A stretch of DNA of 54,376 nucleotides from Chromobacterium piscinae (GTDB lineage Bacteria; Pseudomonadota; Gammaproteobacteria; Burkholderiales; Chromobacteriaceae), in contig NZ_JAJOHV010000028.1 in assembly GCF_021129175.1 (NCBI RefSeq), forward strand, positions 1 to 54,376, given 5' to 3'. Of this stretch, positions 1 to 7,284 are shown piece after piece; positions within the stretch are counted from its first letter, which is position 1; the number at the start of each line of letters is the position of its first letter. Under the pieces are notes generated by a model. That model saw only the letters and a program-made list of their open reading frames with translations, was not told where the DNA came from and ran no database searches. The position numbers and the translations under genes were made by a program.

Positions 1-550
1 CGCCGGCCAGCCACCGCATCGCCGGCTGCTCGGCCGGCGCCGGAGCCTGCGGTTTGGCGCCCGGCCACCACAGCCCGGCGGTCAGCGCCGCCAGATGCAG
101 GGCTGCGCACAACAGCAGAGCCAGTCCCTTCCAGTGCCGGGCGGACAGCCTGCGCCAGCCCGACGGCTCGCCGGGATGGGACGGCCGGCTCAGCAGATAC
201 AGCAAGACCGATAGCTCGATCGCGGCCACCAGCCACGGCACCCAGTGCGGCGGCCGCGCCAGCAGCAGCGCGACGAATCCCCCGCCCATGCCCAGCGCGG
301 CGAAACACTTGGCCTTGCGCGGCACGATGCGCTGCTCGCGCCAGCGCCGCAGGCCCGGGCCATAGCGCGGATGATCGAGCAGCTTCTGCTCCAGCCGCGG
401 CGAGGACTTGCTGAAACAGGCCAGCGCCAGGATCAGGAAAATGGTGGTGGGCATCACCGGCAGCAGCGCGCCTATCACCGCCAGCGCCACCATCAGGCAG
501 CCGCCCAGCAGGTACAGCCAGCGCACCGCCGGGTGCCGCGCCGCGTTCAA
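1..550 (-). CDS. DUF454 (YbaN-type) inner-membrane protein, 3' end outside the window
   Basis: Read on the minus strand, this frame opens with a TTG at 550 whose bases overlap the TGA of the haem oxygenase gene, and it stays open to the window edge (about 183 residues seen). The N-terminal part has hydrophobic segments around residues 10–50 with the motif LLPVMPTTIFLILALACFSK, typical of the DUF454/YbaN family, followed by a basic stretch (HPRYGPGLRRWREQ) and two more hydrophobic segments. Family members are usually about 120–130 residues, so this one carries a C-terminal extension with another membrane segment and a proline/alanine-rich tail. The function of the family is not established. 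Translational coupling to the haem oxygenase gene suggests iron-regulated co-expression. The start is inferred from the overlap; a downstream ATG (residue 20) is less likely. Confidence 0.7.
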   Translation of the reverse strand, partial: MNAARHPAVRWLYLLGGCLMVALAVIGALLPVMPTTIFLILALACFSKSSPRLEQKLLDHPRYGPGLRRWREQRIVPRKAKCFAALGMGGGFVALLLARPPHWVPWLVAAIELSVLLYLLSRPSHPGEPSGWRRLSARHWKGLALLLCAALHLAALTAGLWWPGAKPQAPAPAEQPAMRWLAG

Positions 551-1125
551 GCGTACACCCGGTCCAGGTGGCCGTTCATGCAGGCGAAGGCGGCCACCGC
601 GCCGGCGGTGACGCGGGCTTCGGCGTCGCCGTCCAGCTCCAGGCCGTCCAGCGCCGAGGTGAACGCGCGCCAGTGGCGGGCGCGGCCGTCCGGATGGCCG
701 GCCAAGTGGCGGGCGCCGAAGTTCTCGTCCAGGCCCAGCTTGCCGGCCAGCTTGTACAGGATGGCCGCGCCCAGCTTGGAACCTTCCACCACGTACAGCC
801 AACCCATCGCGCTGGCCACGTCCAGCGCGCCGCTAATCGGCGCCTCGGCCAGTTGCGGCAGCGCGCGGTCCAGATCGCCCATGTCGGCGGCGATGCTGTG
901 GTAGCGGCGGCGCTCGGAAAGATCGGGGAACAGCTTGGCCAGCTCCGGGTTGTCGTACAGCGCGTCGGCGTCGCGCAGGAAGCGGTACTGGGCGTCGAGG
1001 AAACGGGCGTAGTTGTCGCGGCTGGCGAAGGGCTGGTTGGCCATGATGCGCTGGTCCAGCTGGTCGTGGGTGTCGTGGGTGCGGGCTTTCAGGTCTTGGG
1101 TGCGGGTGCGTTCGATGGTGGTCAT
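547..1125 (-). CDS. Biliverdin-producing haem oxygenase
   Basis: This protein of 192 residues opens haem to release iron, biliverdin and CO in the cytoplasm. The motif LKARTHDTHDQL near residues 12–23 matches the haem-ligand helix, with His20 as the likely proximal ligand, and MGWLYVVEGSKLGA carries the glycine-rich distal helix with the GSxLG signature. Length fits bacterial HemO/HmuO proteins. The ATG at 1125 was chosen because AGAAGAAAG precedes it at a suitable distance; a TTG at 1164 would begin inside an inverted repeat. It lies downstream of the haem receptor, with a Fur-like site in the gap, and its stop overlaps the start of the DUF454 gene. Its place next to a haem receptor and ECF sigma pair supports a role in using haem as an iron source. 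Confidence 0.92.
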   Translation of the reverse strand: MTTIERTRTQDLKARTHDTHDQLDQRIMANQPFASRDNYARFLDAQYRFLRDADALYDNPELAKLFPDLSERRRYHSIAADMGDLDRALPQLAEAPISGALDVASAMGWLYVVEGSKLGAAILYKLAGKLGLDENFGARHLAGHPDGRARHWRAFTSALDGLELDGDAEARVTAGAVAAFACMNGHLDRVYA

Positions 1126-1149
1126 GCCAATGCTTTCTTCTACTGTGCT

Positions 1150-1169
1150 GGGCTTTGCGGACAAAGCCC
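1150..1169 (-). other. Inverted repeat in the leader of the haem oxygenase gene
   Basis: A perfect 8-bp inverted repeat (GGGCTTTG with a 4-base loop) lies between the Fur-like site and the haem oxygenase start. No run of T follows it on the minus strand, so it may be a weak terminator or mRNA-stability stem behind the receptor gene rather than a strong terminator. Confidence 0.4.
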
Positions 1170-1176
1170 ATTAAAT

Positions 1177-1195
1177 GTTAATGATAACTATTTTT
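1177..1195 (-). promoter_or_regulatory. Fur-box-like site upstream of the haem oxygenase gene
   Basis: The plus-strand sequence GTTAATGATAACTATTTTT matches about 14 of 19 positions of the classical Fur consensus. It lies in the AT-rich gap between the receptor stop and the haem oxygenase start. This suggests that the haem oxygenase and DUF454 genes also have their own iron-regulated promoter. Confidence 0.55.
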
Positions 1196-1218
1196 GTTTA
1201 TTTAGGGAAACGCGCCGC

Positions 1219-4140
1219 TCAGAATTGCCAAGTCGCGTTCAGCCGCGCGGTGCGTCCCGGCCCCGGCATCAGGCTCAACGCCAGCGGGTCCAGGTAGTAG
1301 CGGTCGGTCAGGTTGTCGATGGCCAAATCAACGCTGACGCCCTTGGAGATCCGATAGCTGGCGAACACGTCCACCAGCGTGTAGGCGCGGGTCAGCACCT
1401 GGTTGGCGGTGCCGTTCCAGCTCTCCCAGCGGCTGCCGTCCACGCTGGCGCCCTGCTTGGCCACCGGCTCGCTGTTGTAGGTGACGCGGCTGCCGAAGCT
1501 GAGCCTGCGGTCGAGCGCGCGGCCGCCCAGCGTCAGGTTCAGGTTGAAGCGCGGCGGGATATGGTTGCGGACGTAGCTGCTGGAAAAGCCGCTGGGCGTG
1601 CATTCCGGCGTGTTAGCCATCGGATGCTCGCCGCCGAACCAGGTGATGCCGCGGAAATACTCGGCCGACGCACGGTCGCAGATCCGGGTCTTGCGGTTGT
1701 AAGTGGCGGACAACTCGCCGAACAGCGTGCCGCCGTCGTACGACGATTGCAGCTCGACGCCGGACAGCTGGTAGCGGTCCATGTTCACCATGCTGAAGTT
1801 CTGCTCCCACGCCTCTTTGCCGGGAATCGGCCGCCGGGTGATGTAGTCGCGGGTGGTGTTGTCGAAATAGGCGAGCTTGAAGCGGAAGCGGTCGTCGCCG
1901 CGCAGCAGGCCGTCTTTCAGCACACTGACGCCGACTTCCCAGTTCTGGCTGCGTTCCGGCTTCAGTTCGCCAAGGAAAGGCGAGGAGGAGCCCAGCGTCG
2001 ACTCCATCAGGCTGGGCATGCGCAGGCCTTCGACGTAGCGCAGATAGCCGGTGACCGAGGGGCTCAGCTTCAGGTTGACGCCGAAGGACGGCGCGAAGCC
2101 GCTGTCGCGGCGGCGGTAGGGCTGGCTGCGGCGGTACTGGCGCGACGCCAGCTCCTGGTTGTCGCGCCAGCTCGCCTCCGCCTCGCTGGATTTGGCGCCG
2201 GCCAGCGGCTGCGCCTGGCCGTTGGCGTCGACATAGGTGGCGCCCGGCTGCTTGAAGGGATTGGTGGCGTCGCTGAAATTGCCGGCGGCATCCGGCTTCC
2301 ACTCAACCTCGCCCAGGTATTCGAAGGTGTCGTCGCTGTAGAGCTGGGCGGTCTTCGACACCGTGCGGTAGGTATCCAGCTTCTTGACCTCGACGTTGTT
2401 GTCCTGGGTGGCGAAACGCAGATAGCGGCCGCCCAAGTCGAAGCTCAGCCAATCCACCGGCGCCCAGTTGACGCCGACGAAGGCGCTCTGCTCGTCGCGG
2501 CTGCCGTCCCGCAGATTGCGGTTGTTGAGGATGTCGTCCTCGTCGCGGATGAAGCCCTTGCCCGGCGCCAGCCGCTCATGCTGCAGCGACACCCCGTAGT
2601 CGAATTTCAGCGCGCCCAGCCGGCTGCGCAGCAGCGAGGTATTGCTCAAATCCGCGCCGGTGCGCTGCGCCTGCGCCGGCGCCAGGTAGGAAAAGTCGAT
2701 GCAGTCTGCGCAATCACCCCAACCGGGGCGCGGCTTGCCCTGGGTGGGGTTGCGGAACACGTCGCCGTTGTAGGCGCGGCTGTCCATGTCGGTGTGCCAC
2801 AGATTGGCCTGCAACTTGATCAGCGGATTGTCGTCCGGCTGCCACTTGAAGCGGGCGGTGTAGGCATCCACCCGCACCTGGCTGCGCGGCCACTGCGGAA
2901 TGGAGTCGCCATCGTTGCGGACGATCTGCGAGGTCATGATCTCGCCGTAATCGCTGTCGTAGCGGCGGAAGCCCAGCTCCAGCGAGCGCTCGGCGTCCGG
3001 CTTCAGCGTGCCCTTCAGCAGCAGCGAGCGGCTGCGGTTGGCGGTATTGAGCACCTCCTCGCCGGGCTTGAAGATGCGGGTGACGCCGACATCCTCCTGG
3101 GTGCCGGACGACATCCAGTCGTTCTTCACCACATAACGCTCATGGCCGTGCTTGCCGGAGAAGTAATTGCCGATGTCGCGGTAGGCGAAGGCGCCGACCA
3201 GCTCGTAGCGGTCTTCGCGCAAGGCGGCGGCGACGCTGCCGTGGCCGGCGCGGCCGTCCAGCGCCGGGCTATGCTGGCGCGGCGTCGCGTTCAGTTCGGC
3301 CGGAGGCGCGGCGCTGTTGCTCTGCAAGCCGCCGCGCAGGCGCACGCCGCGGCGCTCGCCCGGCAGCAGGATATCCTCCGCCTTCAGCGTGTCCATCTTC
3401 ACCAGGCCGCCGATCGCCCCGGCGCCCTGCGCCGACAAAACCGGCCCCTTGTCGACGGTTACGCCGCCTATCAAGTCCGGGTCCAGATAGTTGCGGTCGG
3501 CGACGCCGCCGTAGCCGCGATAGGCGGTCACCGACTGCACGCTGCCGTCTATCACCACCGGCACCCGCCCCTGGCCCTGCAGGCCGCGCACATTGACGTC
3601 CACCGAGCCGCTGTTGCGGCTCTCGCCCACCTGCACCCCGGCCACGCCCTTGAACATATCGGCCGGCGAGGTGCCGCGGAAACGCTCGATCTGCTCGCGC
3701 GTCACCGCCGCCGACGAGCCCGGCTTCAGATACGGCCGGTCGAACAGCGACATCTCATCGTCGGACAGCGCGCCCGGCGCGCTGCTGGCGCCGCGCACCC
3801 GCAAGGCGCCGATGCCGACCGCCCCGCCCGCGGCCGACGGCGCGGCCTGCACCACGATGCCCTCGGCGCGCAGGCTGGCGGCCAGGCCACTTCCCTCCAA
3901 CAGCCGACGCAGCGCGTCGCGCACCGTGTAGCTGCCCTGCAACCCCGGCGCGGCGCGGCCGCCGGCCAAGGCCGGGTCGAACAGCAGATTCATGCCGGCC
4001 TGGCTGGCCAGCTGCTGCAAAGCGCCGGCCAGCGGCTGCGGCGCGATCTGGAAGGCGACGACGCGGGACTGGGCCTGCGCGGGCTGGACGCAAGCCAGGC
4101 CCAGCAGCAGAGCGGCGGCCCCCGGACGGGAAATCGACAT
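1219..4140 (-). CDS. TonB-dependent outer-membrane haem/haemophore receptor with N-terminal signalling (STN) domain
   Basis: This 973-residue outer-membrane receptor has a signal peptide (residues 1–23, ending AQA), an STN domain at about 25–100 (IAPQPLAGALQQLASQAG, LRRLLEGSGL), a plug domain at about 130–255 (GVAGVQVGESRNSGSVDVNV) and a large beta-barrel ending in Phe (NATWQF). In the barrel, YVEGLRMPSLMES followed by LKPERSQNWEVG resembles the FRAP/NPNL region of HasR-type haem receptors, with RMP in place of FRAP. STN receptors signal through a FecR-like anti-sigma to an ECF sigma; both are encoded just upstream, and haem oxygenase downstream. Haem or a haemophore is therefore the likely ligand; a siderophore receptor is the main alternative. 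GAGGTA precedes the ATG. Confidence 0.9.
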   Translation of the reverse strand: MSISRPGAAALLLGLACVQPAQAQSRVVAFQIAPQPLAGALQQLASQAGMNLLFDPALAGGRAAPGLQGSYTVRDALRRLLEGSGLAASLRAEGIVVQAAPSAAGGAVGIGALRVRGASSAPGALSDDEMSLFDRPYLKPGSSAAVTREQIERFRGTSPADMFKGVAGVQVGESRNSGSVDVNVRGLQGQGRVPVVIDGSVQSVTAYRGYGGVADRNYLDPDLIGGVTVDKGPVLSAQGAGAIGGLVKMDTLKAEDILLPGERRGVRLRGGLQSNSAAPPAELNATPRQHSPALDGRAGHGSVAAALREDRYELVGAFAYRDIGNYFSGKHGHERYVVKNDWMSSGTQEDVGVTRIFKPGEEVLNTANRSRSLLLKGTLKPDAERSLELGFRRYDSDYGEIMTSQIVRNDGDSIPQWPRSQVRVDAYTARFKWQPDDNPLIKLQANLWHTDMDSRAYNGDVFRNPTQGKPRPGWGDCADCIDFSYLAPAQAQRTGADLSNTSLLRSRLGALKFDYGVSLQHERLAPGKGFIRDEDDILNNRNLRDGSRDEQSAFVGVNWAPVDWLSFDLGGRYLRFATQDNNVEVKKLDTYRTVSKTAQLYSDDTFEYLGEVEWKPDAAGNFSDATNPFKQPGATYVDANGQAQPLAGAKSSEAEASWRDNQELASRQYRRSQPYRRRDSGFAPSFGVNLKLSPSVTGYLRYVEGLRMPSLMESTLGSSSPFLGELKPERSQNWEVGVSVLKDGLLRGDDRFRFKLAYFDNTTRDYITRRPIPGKEAWEQNFSMVNMDRYQLSGVELQSSYDGGTLFGELSATYNRKTRICDRASAEYFRGITWFGGEHPMANTPECTPSGFSSSYVRNHIPPRFNLNLTLGGRALDRRLSFGSRVTYNSEPVAKQGASVDGSRWESWNGTANQVLTRAYTLVDVFASYRISKGVSVDLAIDNLTDRYYLDPLALSLMPGPGRTARLNATWQF

Positions 4141-4159
4141 GGCGGACTACCTCACGGAT

Positions 4160-4178
4160 GAAATTAATAATTATTCGC
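4160..4178 (-). promoter_or_regulatory. Possible weak Fur-like or AT-rich operator upstream of the receptor
   Basis: An AT-rich patch (GAAATTAATAATTATTCGC on the plus strand) lies about 20 bp before the receptor ATG. It matches roughly 12 of 19 Fur consensus positions, close to what an AT-rich sequence gives by chance. It may instead be part of the ECF-sigma-dependent promoter region expected in the 100-bp gap between the anti-sigma and receptor genes. Confidence 0.25.
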
Positions 4179-4241
4179 ATCCATGAAGACGCAGCCGCCC
4201 GCGCCATCCTGACGTCGGCCGGCAAATATTTTTTGTCCAGA

Positions 4242-5228
4242 CTATTTTCTGGCGTCGATCAGCGTCTCCCCGCCCCTCTTGCGCAGCGCCACCGGCAACA
4301 CCCGCGGCAGGATGCGGGCGAAAGCGGCGGCGTCGTGGCTGGCGAAGCTGCCGCTCAGACGCAGCGCGCCCAGATCTGGCCGCGCCAGCTTGAGGCCGGT
4401 CGGGCCGTAACGCTCGAACTCCGCCAGCACCTCCGCCAGCGGGCGGTCGGAGAACGCCAGCCTGCCCGTGCGCCAGGCCGCCACGGTTTCCGGCGGCACC
4501 GCCACCTCCGGCCGAAGCGAGCCATCGCGCCAGACCGCGCGCTGGCCATCGGTCAGCAGCAGCTTGCTCCGCGCCTCGCCTCCCGTGCCCGCGGCCGCTT
4601 CGGCGTCGCCGTGGTCAGCCACCGCCACCTTGCCGTGCTCCACCCCCACTTCAACCGCGCCATACAGATGGCGCGCCGCGAAACGCGTGCCCAGCACCGT
4701 CACCCGCACCGGCCCGGCCGCCACGCGGAACGGCCGCCCGGCATCCGGCGCCACCGAGAACATCGCCTGTCCGCGCAGCAGCTTGGTCTCTCGGCGATCC
4801 TTGAAATACGCGACCTCCACCACGGTGTCCACGTCCAGGCTCAAGCGGCTGCCGTCGGCCATCACCCGCTCCAGCTGCTGGCCGCGCGCGCTGGCCAGCG
4901 TCTGCGTCCACTGCGGCTGGCCGGCCCGCCAATGCCAGCCCAGCGTACAGGCGAGCAGCAATGCCGCGCAGGCGGCAAGGCCATGGCGACGCAAGCGGGA
5001 TGGCGGGGGAACCGCCAATCTTCGCCTCTGCTCGCCGCTCATCTCCGACAACAAGGCGTCGACTCGGGCGTGCGCGGCGTAAGCTCTGCGGCGCTCGCCG
5101 GACGCGTCCAGCCAGGCGGCCAGTTCCGCCCGCCCCGCCTCGTCCAGCCCCTCCCGCTGCCGCAAGCGCCAACGCGCCGCTTCCGCGTCGGCCAGCTCTT
5201 CGTTCGCCGCTTCACGCTCGCGCCTCAT
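4242..5228 (-). CDS. FecR-family anti-sigma factor / signal transducer
   Basis: This 328-residue inner-membrane regulator links the STN receptor to the ECF sigma. The cytoplasmic N-terminal part (about 1–75) has the DUF4880-type pattern with AAWLDASGERRRAYAAH. A membrane segment follows (LAACAALLLACTLGWHW, about 83–99), then a periplasmic FecR domain (GQQLERVMADGSRLSLD ... VTVLGTRFAARH) and a C-terminal secretin-like half (RPLAEVLAEFERYG, LRLSGSFASHDAAAFARIL). The ATG at 5228 overlaps the sigma-factor TGA (ATGA), so the two are translationally coupled. An in-frame start further upstream would lie inside the sigma gene and is rejected. Known family role: holds the sigma inactive, or helps activate it, until the loaded receptor signals. 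Confidence 0.9.
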   Translation of the reverse strand: MRREREAANEELADAEAARWRLRQREGLDEAGRAELAAWLDASGERRRAYAAHARVDALLSEMSGEQRRRLAVPPPSRLRRHGLAACAALLLACTLGWHWRAGQPQWTQTLASARGQQLERVMADGSRLSLDVDTVVEVAYFKDRRETKLLRGQAMFSVAPDAGRPFRVAAGPVRVTVLGTRFAARHLYGAVEVGVEHGKVAVADHGDAEAAAGTGGEARSKLLLTDGQRAVWRDGSLRPEVAVPPETVAAWRTGRLAFSDRPLAEVLAEFERYGPTGLKLARPDLGALRLSGSFASHDAAAFARILPRVLPVALRKRGGETLIDARK

Positions 5229-5722
5229 CGGCCCTCCTCCTGTTCCAGCGCCCGCTTGCACGCCAGCATGCCGTTGATGATGTGCTTCTCCACCATGTTC
5301 CGGGAAATGCCCATTTCCCGCGCGATGTCAGCCTGGCTCAGCCCTTCCAGCTTGAACAGCACGAAGGCCTGGCGGCAGCGCGGCGGCAAGCCCGCTATCG
5401 TCCGCTCCAGCAAAGCCAATTGCTGCCGCGCGGCCAGCCGCCGCTCCGGTTCGCAATGCGCGGGCGCGGCCAGCTCGATGTCCGCAATATCCAGCTGCGG
5501 CCTCGCCTGCTCGCGGCGGTGGCGGTCTATCAGCAGATTGCGCGCGGCGGCGTACAGCAGCGCGCGGGGAGAGCGCACCGCCGCGCCGCCGGCTTCGCCT
5601 CCCGGCGCCTGCAGATTCAGCACTTTCAGATAAGCGTCCTGCGCCACATCCTCCGCGCGCTGGCGCGAACCGGTGGCCCGGGTGAGGAAATTGAGCAGTT
5701 CGCGATAATAGCCGTCCAACAC
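5225..5722 (-). CDS. ECF RNA polymerase sigma factor, FecI type
   Basis: This sigma-70 region 2 plus region 4 protein is about 165 residues long. Region 2 begins at YYRELLNFLTRATGSRQRAEDVAQDAYLKVL and region 4 includes LPPRCRQAFVLFKLEGLSQ and DIAREMGISRNMVEKHI. The frame is open to 5827, but that longer version would place the promoter and Fur box inside the gene and add a hydrophobic leader not expected in a sigma factor. A GTG at 5722 (VLDGYYREL) is the best start; TTG codons at 5740 and 5719 are alternatives, and no site has a strong ribosome-binding sequence. It should direct transcription of the downstream receptor operon in response to haem. Confidence 0.87.
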   Translation of the reverse strand: MLDGYYRELLNFLTRATGSRQRAEDVAQDAYLKVLNLQAPGGEAGGAAVRSPRALLYAAARNLLIDRHRREQARPQLDIADIELAAPAHCEPERRLAARQQLALLERTIAGLPPRCRQAFVLFKLEGLSQADIAREMGISRNMVEKHIINGMLACKRALEQEEGR

Positions 5723-5749
5723 CAGCGTCGCCCGTGACAAAAAGGGCGC

Positions 5750-5789
5750 AGCATAGCGCAAGAAACAAATGATAACAATTATCGTTATC
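5750..5789 (-). promoter_or_regulatory. Fur-controlled sigma-70 promoter of the ECF sigma gene
   Basis: On the minus strand TTGTTA (5778–5773) and TATGCT (5755–5750) are separated by exactly 17 bp, a good sigma-70 promoter. A near-perfect Fur box, GATAACAATTATCGTTATC at 5771–5789, overlaps the -35 element and is itself a palindrome. Repression by iron-bound Fur would block RNA polymerase directly. The position also shows that the sigma gene must start downstream of about 5745. Confidence 0.82.
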
Positions 5790-5813
5790 AGCAATATAGG
5801 GGATGGAAATGCG

Positions 5814-5840
5814 AAGGGCCCGGACAATAGCCGGGCCCTT
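5814..5840 (-). terminator. Hairpin after the tRNA-Lys array
   Basis: A perfect 10-bp inverted repeat (AAGGGCCCGG, 7-base loop) lies 12 bp past the last tRNA of the minus-strand array. The run of T behind it is short, so termination may be partial. It also insulates the sigma promoter from the tRNA transcript. Confidence 0.6.
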
Positions 5841-5851
5841 GCGGGAATTCT

Positions 5852-5927
5852 TGGTGGGTCGTGCGGGATTCGAACCTGCGACCAACGGATTAAAAGTCCG
5901 CTGCTCTACCAGCTGAGCTAACGACCC
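5852..5927 (-). tRNA. tRNA-Lys (anticodon UUU), fifth of array
   Basis: This 76-nt gene includes an encoded CCA. The 7-bp acceptor stem is GGGTCGT/ACGACCC, the anticodon loop CTTTTAA gives UUU, and the T-arm is CAGGTTCGAATCCC-like. It is the promoter-distal member of five tandem tRNA-Lys genes. Confidence 0.97.
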
Positions 5928-5963
5928 ATTGGGGTATTCATATCGGGGAGGGTGCAGGGATGG

Positions 5964-6039
5964 TGGTGGGTCGTGAGTGGCTCGAACACTCGACCTACGG
6001 ATTAAGAGTCCGCTGCTCTACCAACTGAGCTAACGACCC
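5964..6039 (-). tRNA. tRNA-Lys (anticodon CUU), fourth of array
   Basis: It is 76 nt with an encoded CCA. It shares the GGGTCGT/ACGACCC acceptor stem with the UUU copies, but the anticodon loop CTCTTAA gives CUU and the T-stem differs (GAGTG with CACTC). It reads AAG codons. Confidence 0.96.
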
Positions 6040-6074
6040 ATCCGGTCTGCACAAAAGACAGAAATGAACTTGAT

Positions 6075-6150
6075 TGGTGGGTCGTGCGGGATTCGAACCT
6101 GCGACCAACGGATTAAAAGTCCGCTGCTCTACCAGCTGAGCTAACGACCC
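6075..6150 (-). tRNA. tRNA-Lys (anticodon UUU), third of array
   Basis: It is 76 nt with an encoded CCA, and its sequence appears identical to the copies at 5852–5927 and 6292–6367. The loop CTTTTAA gives UUU. Confidence 0.97.
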
Positions 6151-6178
6151 GCACAACGTACGGCGGCATGTCTTTGGA

Positions 6179-6254
6179 TGGTGGGTCGTGAGTGGCTCGA
6201 ACACTCGACCTACGGATTAAGAGTCCGCTGCTCTACCAACTGAGCTAACGACCC
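6179..6254 (-). tRNA. tRNA-Lys (anticodon CUU), second of array
   Basis: It is 76 nt with an encoded CCA, and its sequence appears identical to the copy at 5964–6039. The loop CTCTTAA gives CUU. Confidence 0.96.
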
Positions 6255-6291
6255 GTCCGGGACATGCGACTACACTATATCAAGCTTTCTC

Positions 6292-6367
6292 TGGTGGGTC
6301 GTGCGGGATTCGAACCTGCGACCAACGGATTAAAAGTCCGCTGCTCTACCAGCTGAGCTAACGACCC
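6292..6367 (-). tRNA. tRNA-Lys (anticodon UUU), first of array
   Basis: It is 76 nt with an encoded CCA and is the promoter-proximal member of the array, beginning 15 bp downstream of a strong -10 element. Confidence 0.97.
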
Positions 6368-6381
6368 ATCGAGAGCTCGCA

Positions 6382-6410
6382 ACTATAATGAAACGTTTCA
6401 GATGCGTCAA
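6382..6410 (-). promoter_or_regulatory. Promoter of the tRNA-Lys array
   Basis: On the minus strand TTGACG (6410–6405) and TATAGT (6387–6382) are 17 bp apart, a near-consensus sigma-70 promoter. The spacer contains the palindrome GAAACGTTTC. No other promoter this strong is seen in the short spacers between the tRNAs, so one transcript probably covers all five. Confidence 0.85.
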
Positions 6411-6497
6411 GCCGTATCGCAAAAAATTTCTCTCCGCCGCCGCCCCGCCAGGGGAACGAAAACGGGCGGAAAACAGTCGGAACAAACCGGGCCGGAA

Positions 6498-6842
6498 TCA
6501 TTCGGCACTTGAAACTACGCTGTTCGATACCCATGTGAGATAAGAGGGCAATCCCTGCGCCACAGGCAGCGCGACAATCTCCGGCACTTCGTACGGATGC
6601 AGCGCCGCCAGCCTGGCCTCCAGTTGCGGATACGCGTCAACGCGAGTCTTGATCAGCAGTGGAATCTCCTCGGCCCGCTCCACCGCGCCCTGCCAGCGGT
6701 ACACTGAACGGCAGGGCCCCAGAATATTGACGCAGGCGGCCAGTTGCTCGGCTACCAGCGTCGTCGCGACGCGCTCGGCGGTTTCCTCGTCCGGCGCGTT
6801 GCAGACAACCAATAAACAATCGTTAGATGGAATCGGATTCAA
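6498..6842 (-). CDS. cutA: Divalent-cation tolerance protein CutA
   Basis: This 114-residue cytoplasmic protein is of the trimeric CutA family. Conserved stretches are CNAPDEETAERVATTLV, AACVNILGPCRSVYRWQG and the C-terminal LHPYEVPEIVALPV. The family has been linked to copper and other metal tolerance, though its exact biochemical role is unclear. The TTG at 6842 has GGGAG ten bases upstream. Its 5' end lies only one base from that of the divergent fxsA, so each gene's promoter must lie within the other or close to it. Confidence 0.9.
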   Translation of the reverse strand: MNPIPSNDCLLVVCNAPDEETAERVATTLVAEQLAACVNILGPCRSVYRWQGAVERAEEIPLLIKTRVDAYPQLEARLAALHPYEVPEIVALPVAQGLPSYLTWVSNSVVSSAE

Positions 6843-6843
6843 G

Positions 6844-7284
6844 ATGCGCGTTCTCCCGCTGCTGTTATTGATTTACCCGTTCGCCGAAATCGCCGCCCTG
6901 GTGGCGCTAGCCGACCGAATCGGCGGCCTGGCGGTGTTCCTGCTGGTGGTGCTGTCCTCGATGCTGGGCCTGTGGATGCTGCGCAACCAGAAGCTGGGCG
7001 CGCTGCTGACGCTGGGCAGCGTGATGCGCCAGGGCGACAAGGTTTCGCTGTATTCGCTGCTGTGGCCGCTGCGTTACGCGCTGGCCGGCCTGCTGTTCCT
7101 GCTGCCCGGCCTGCTCAGCGATCTCGCCGCCATCCTGCTGCTGCTGCCGCTGAAAGGCCCGGACATCTCGCCGCGGACCTCCAGCGCGGGCCCGTCCGCC
7201 GGACCGGCCGGCAACGGCGACATCATAGAAGGCGAGTTCAAGCGCGTGGACGAAACCACGCCGCCGGGACGCCGCCTTCAGTGA
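6844..7284 (+). CDS. fxsA: FxsA-family membrane protein
   Basis: This 146-residue inner-membrane protein matches FxsA: MRVLPLLLLIYPFAEIAALVALADRIGG, further hydrophobic segments at about 27–45 and 75–105, and a polar C-terminal tail (GDIIEGEFKRVDE). In E. coli FxsA blocks exclusion of phage T7 by the F plasmid; its normal role is unknown. The ATG at 6844 is the first methionine fitting the family N-terminus. The last 7 bases overlap the convergent DUF167 gene. Confidence 0.88.
   Translation: MRVLPLLLLIYPFAEIAALVALADRIGGLAVFLLVVLSSMLGLWMLRNQKLGALLTLGSVMRQGDKVSLYSLLWPLRYALAGLLFLLPGLLSDLAAILLLLPLKGPDISPRTSSAGPSAGPAGNGDIIEGEFKRVDETTPPGRRLQ

Noticed and set aside
568-4161. A very long plus-strand open frame (about 1,197 codons) across the haem locus
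   Set aside because: It is antisense to the receptor and haem oxygenase, rich in Gln/Ala/Arg/His repeats as expected from the GC-rich shadow frame, and has no domain pattern.
1219-5722. Siderophore uptake locus
   Set aside because: The STN receptor with sigma pair fits siderophores too, but the RMPS...LKPE region and the haem oxygenase directly downstream favour haem.
5328-5885. Minus-strand frames running through the tRNA-Lys genes into the sigma gene
   Set aside because: They translate tRNA sequence (GSNPARPT) and the Fur-controlled promoter; these are artefacts.
5852-6367. CRISPR array or phage attachment site
   Set aside because: The regular repeats with short spacers are complete tRNA-Lys genes. 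No integrase or genomic island borders the array.
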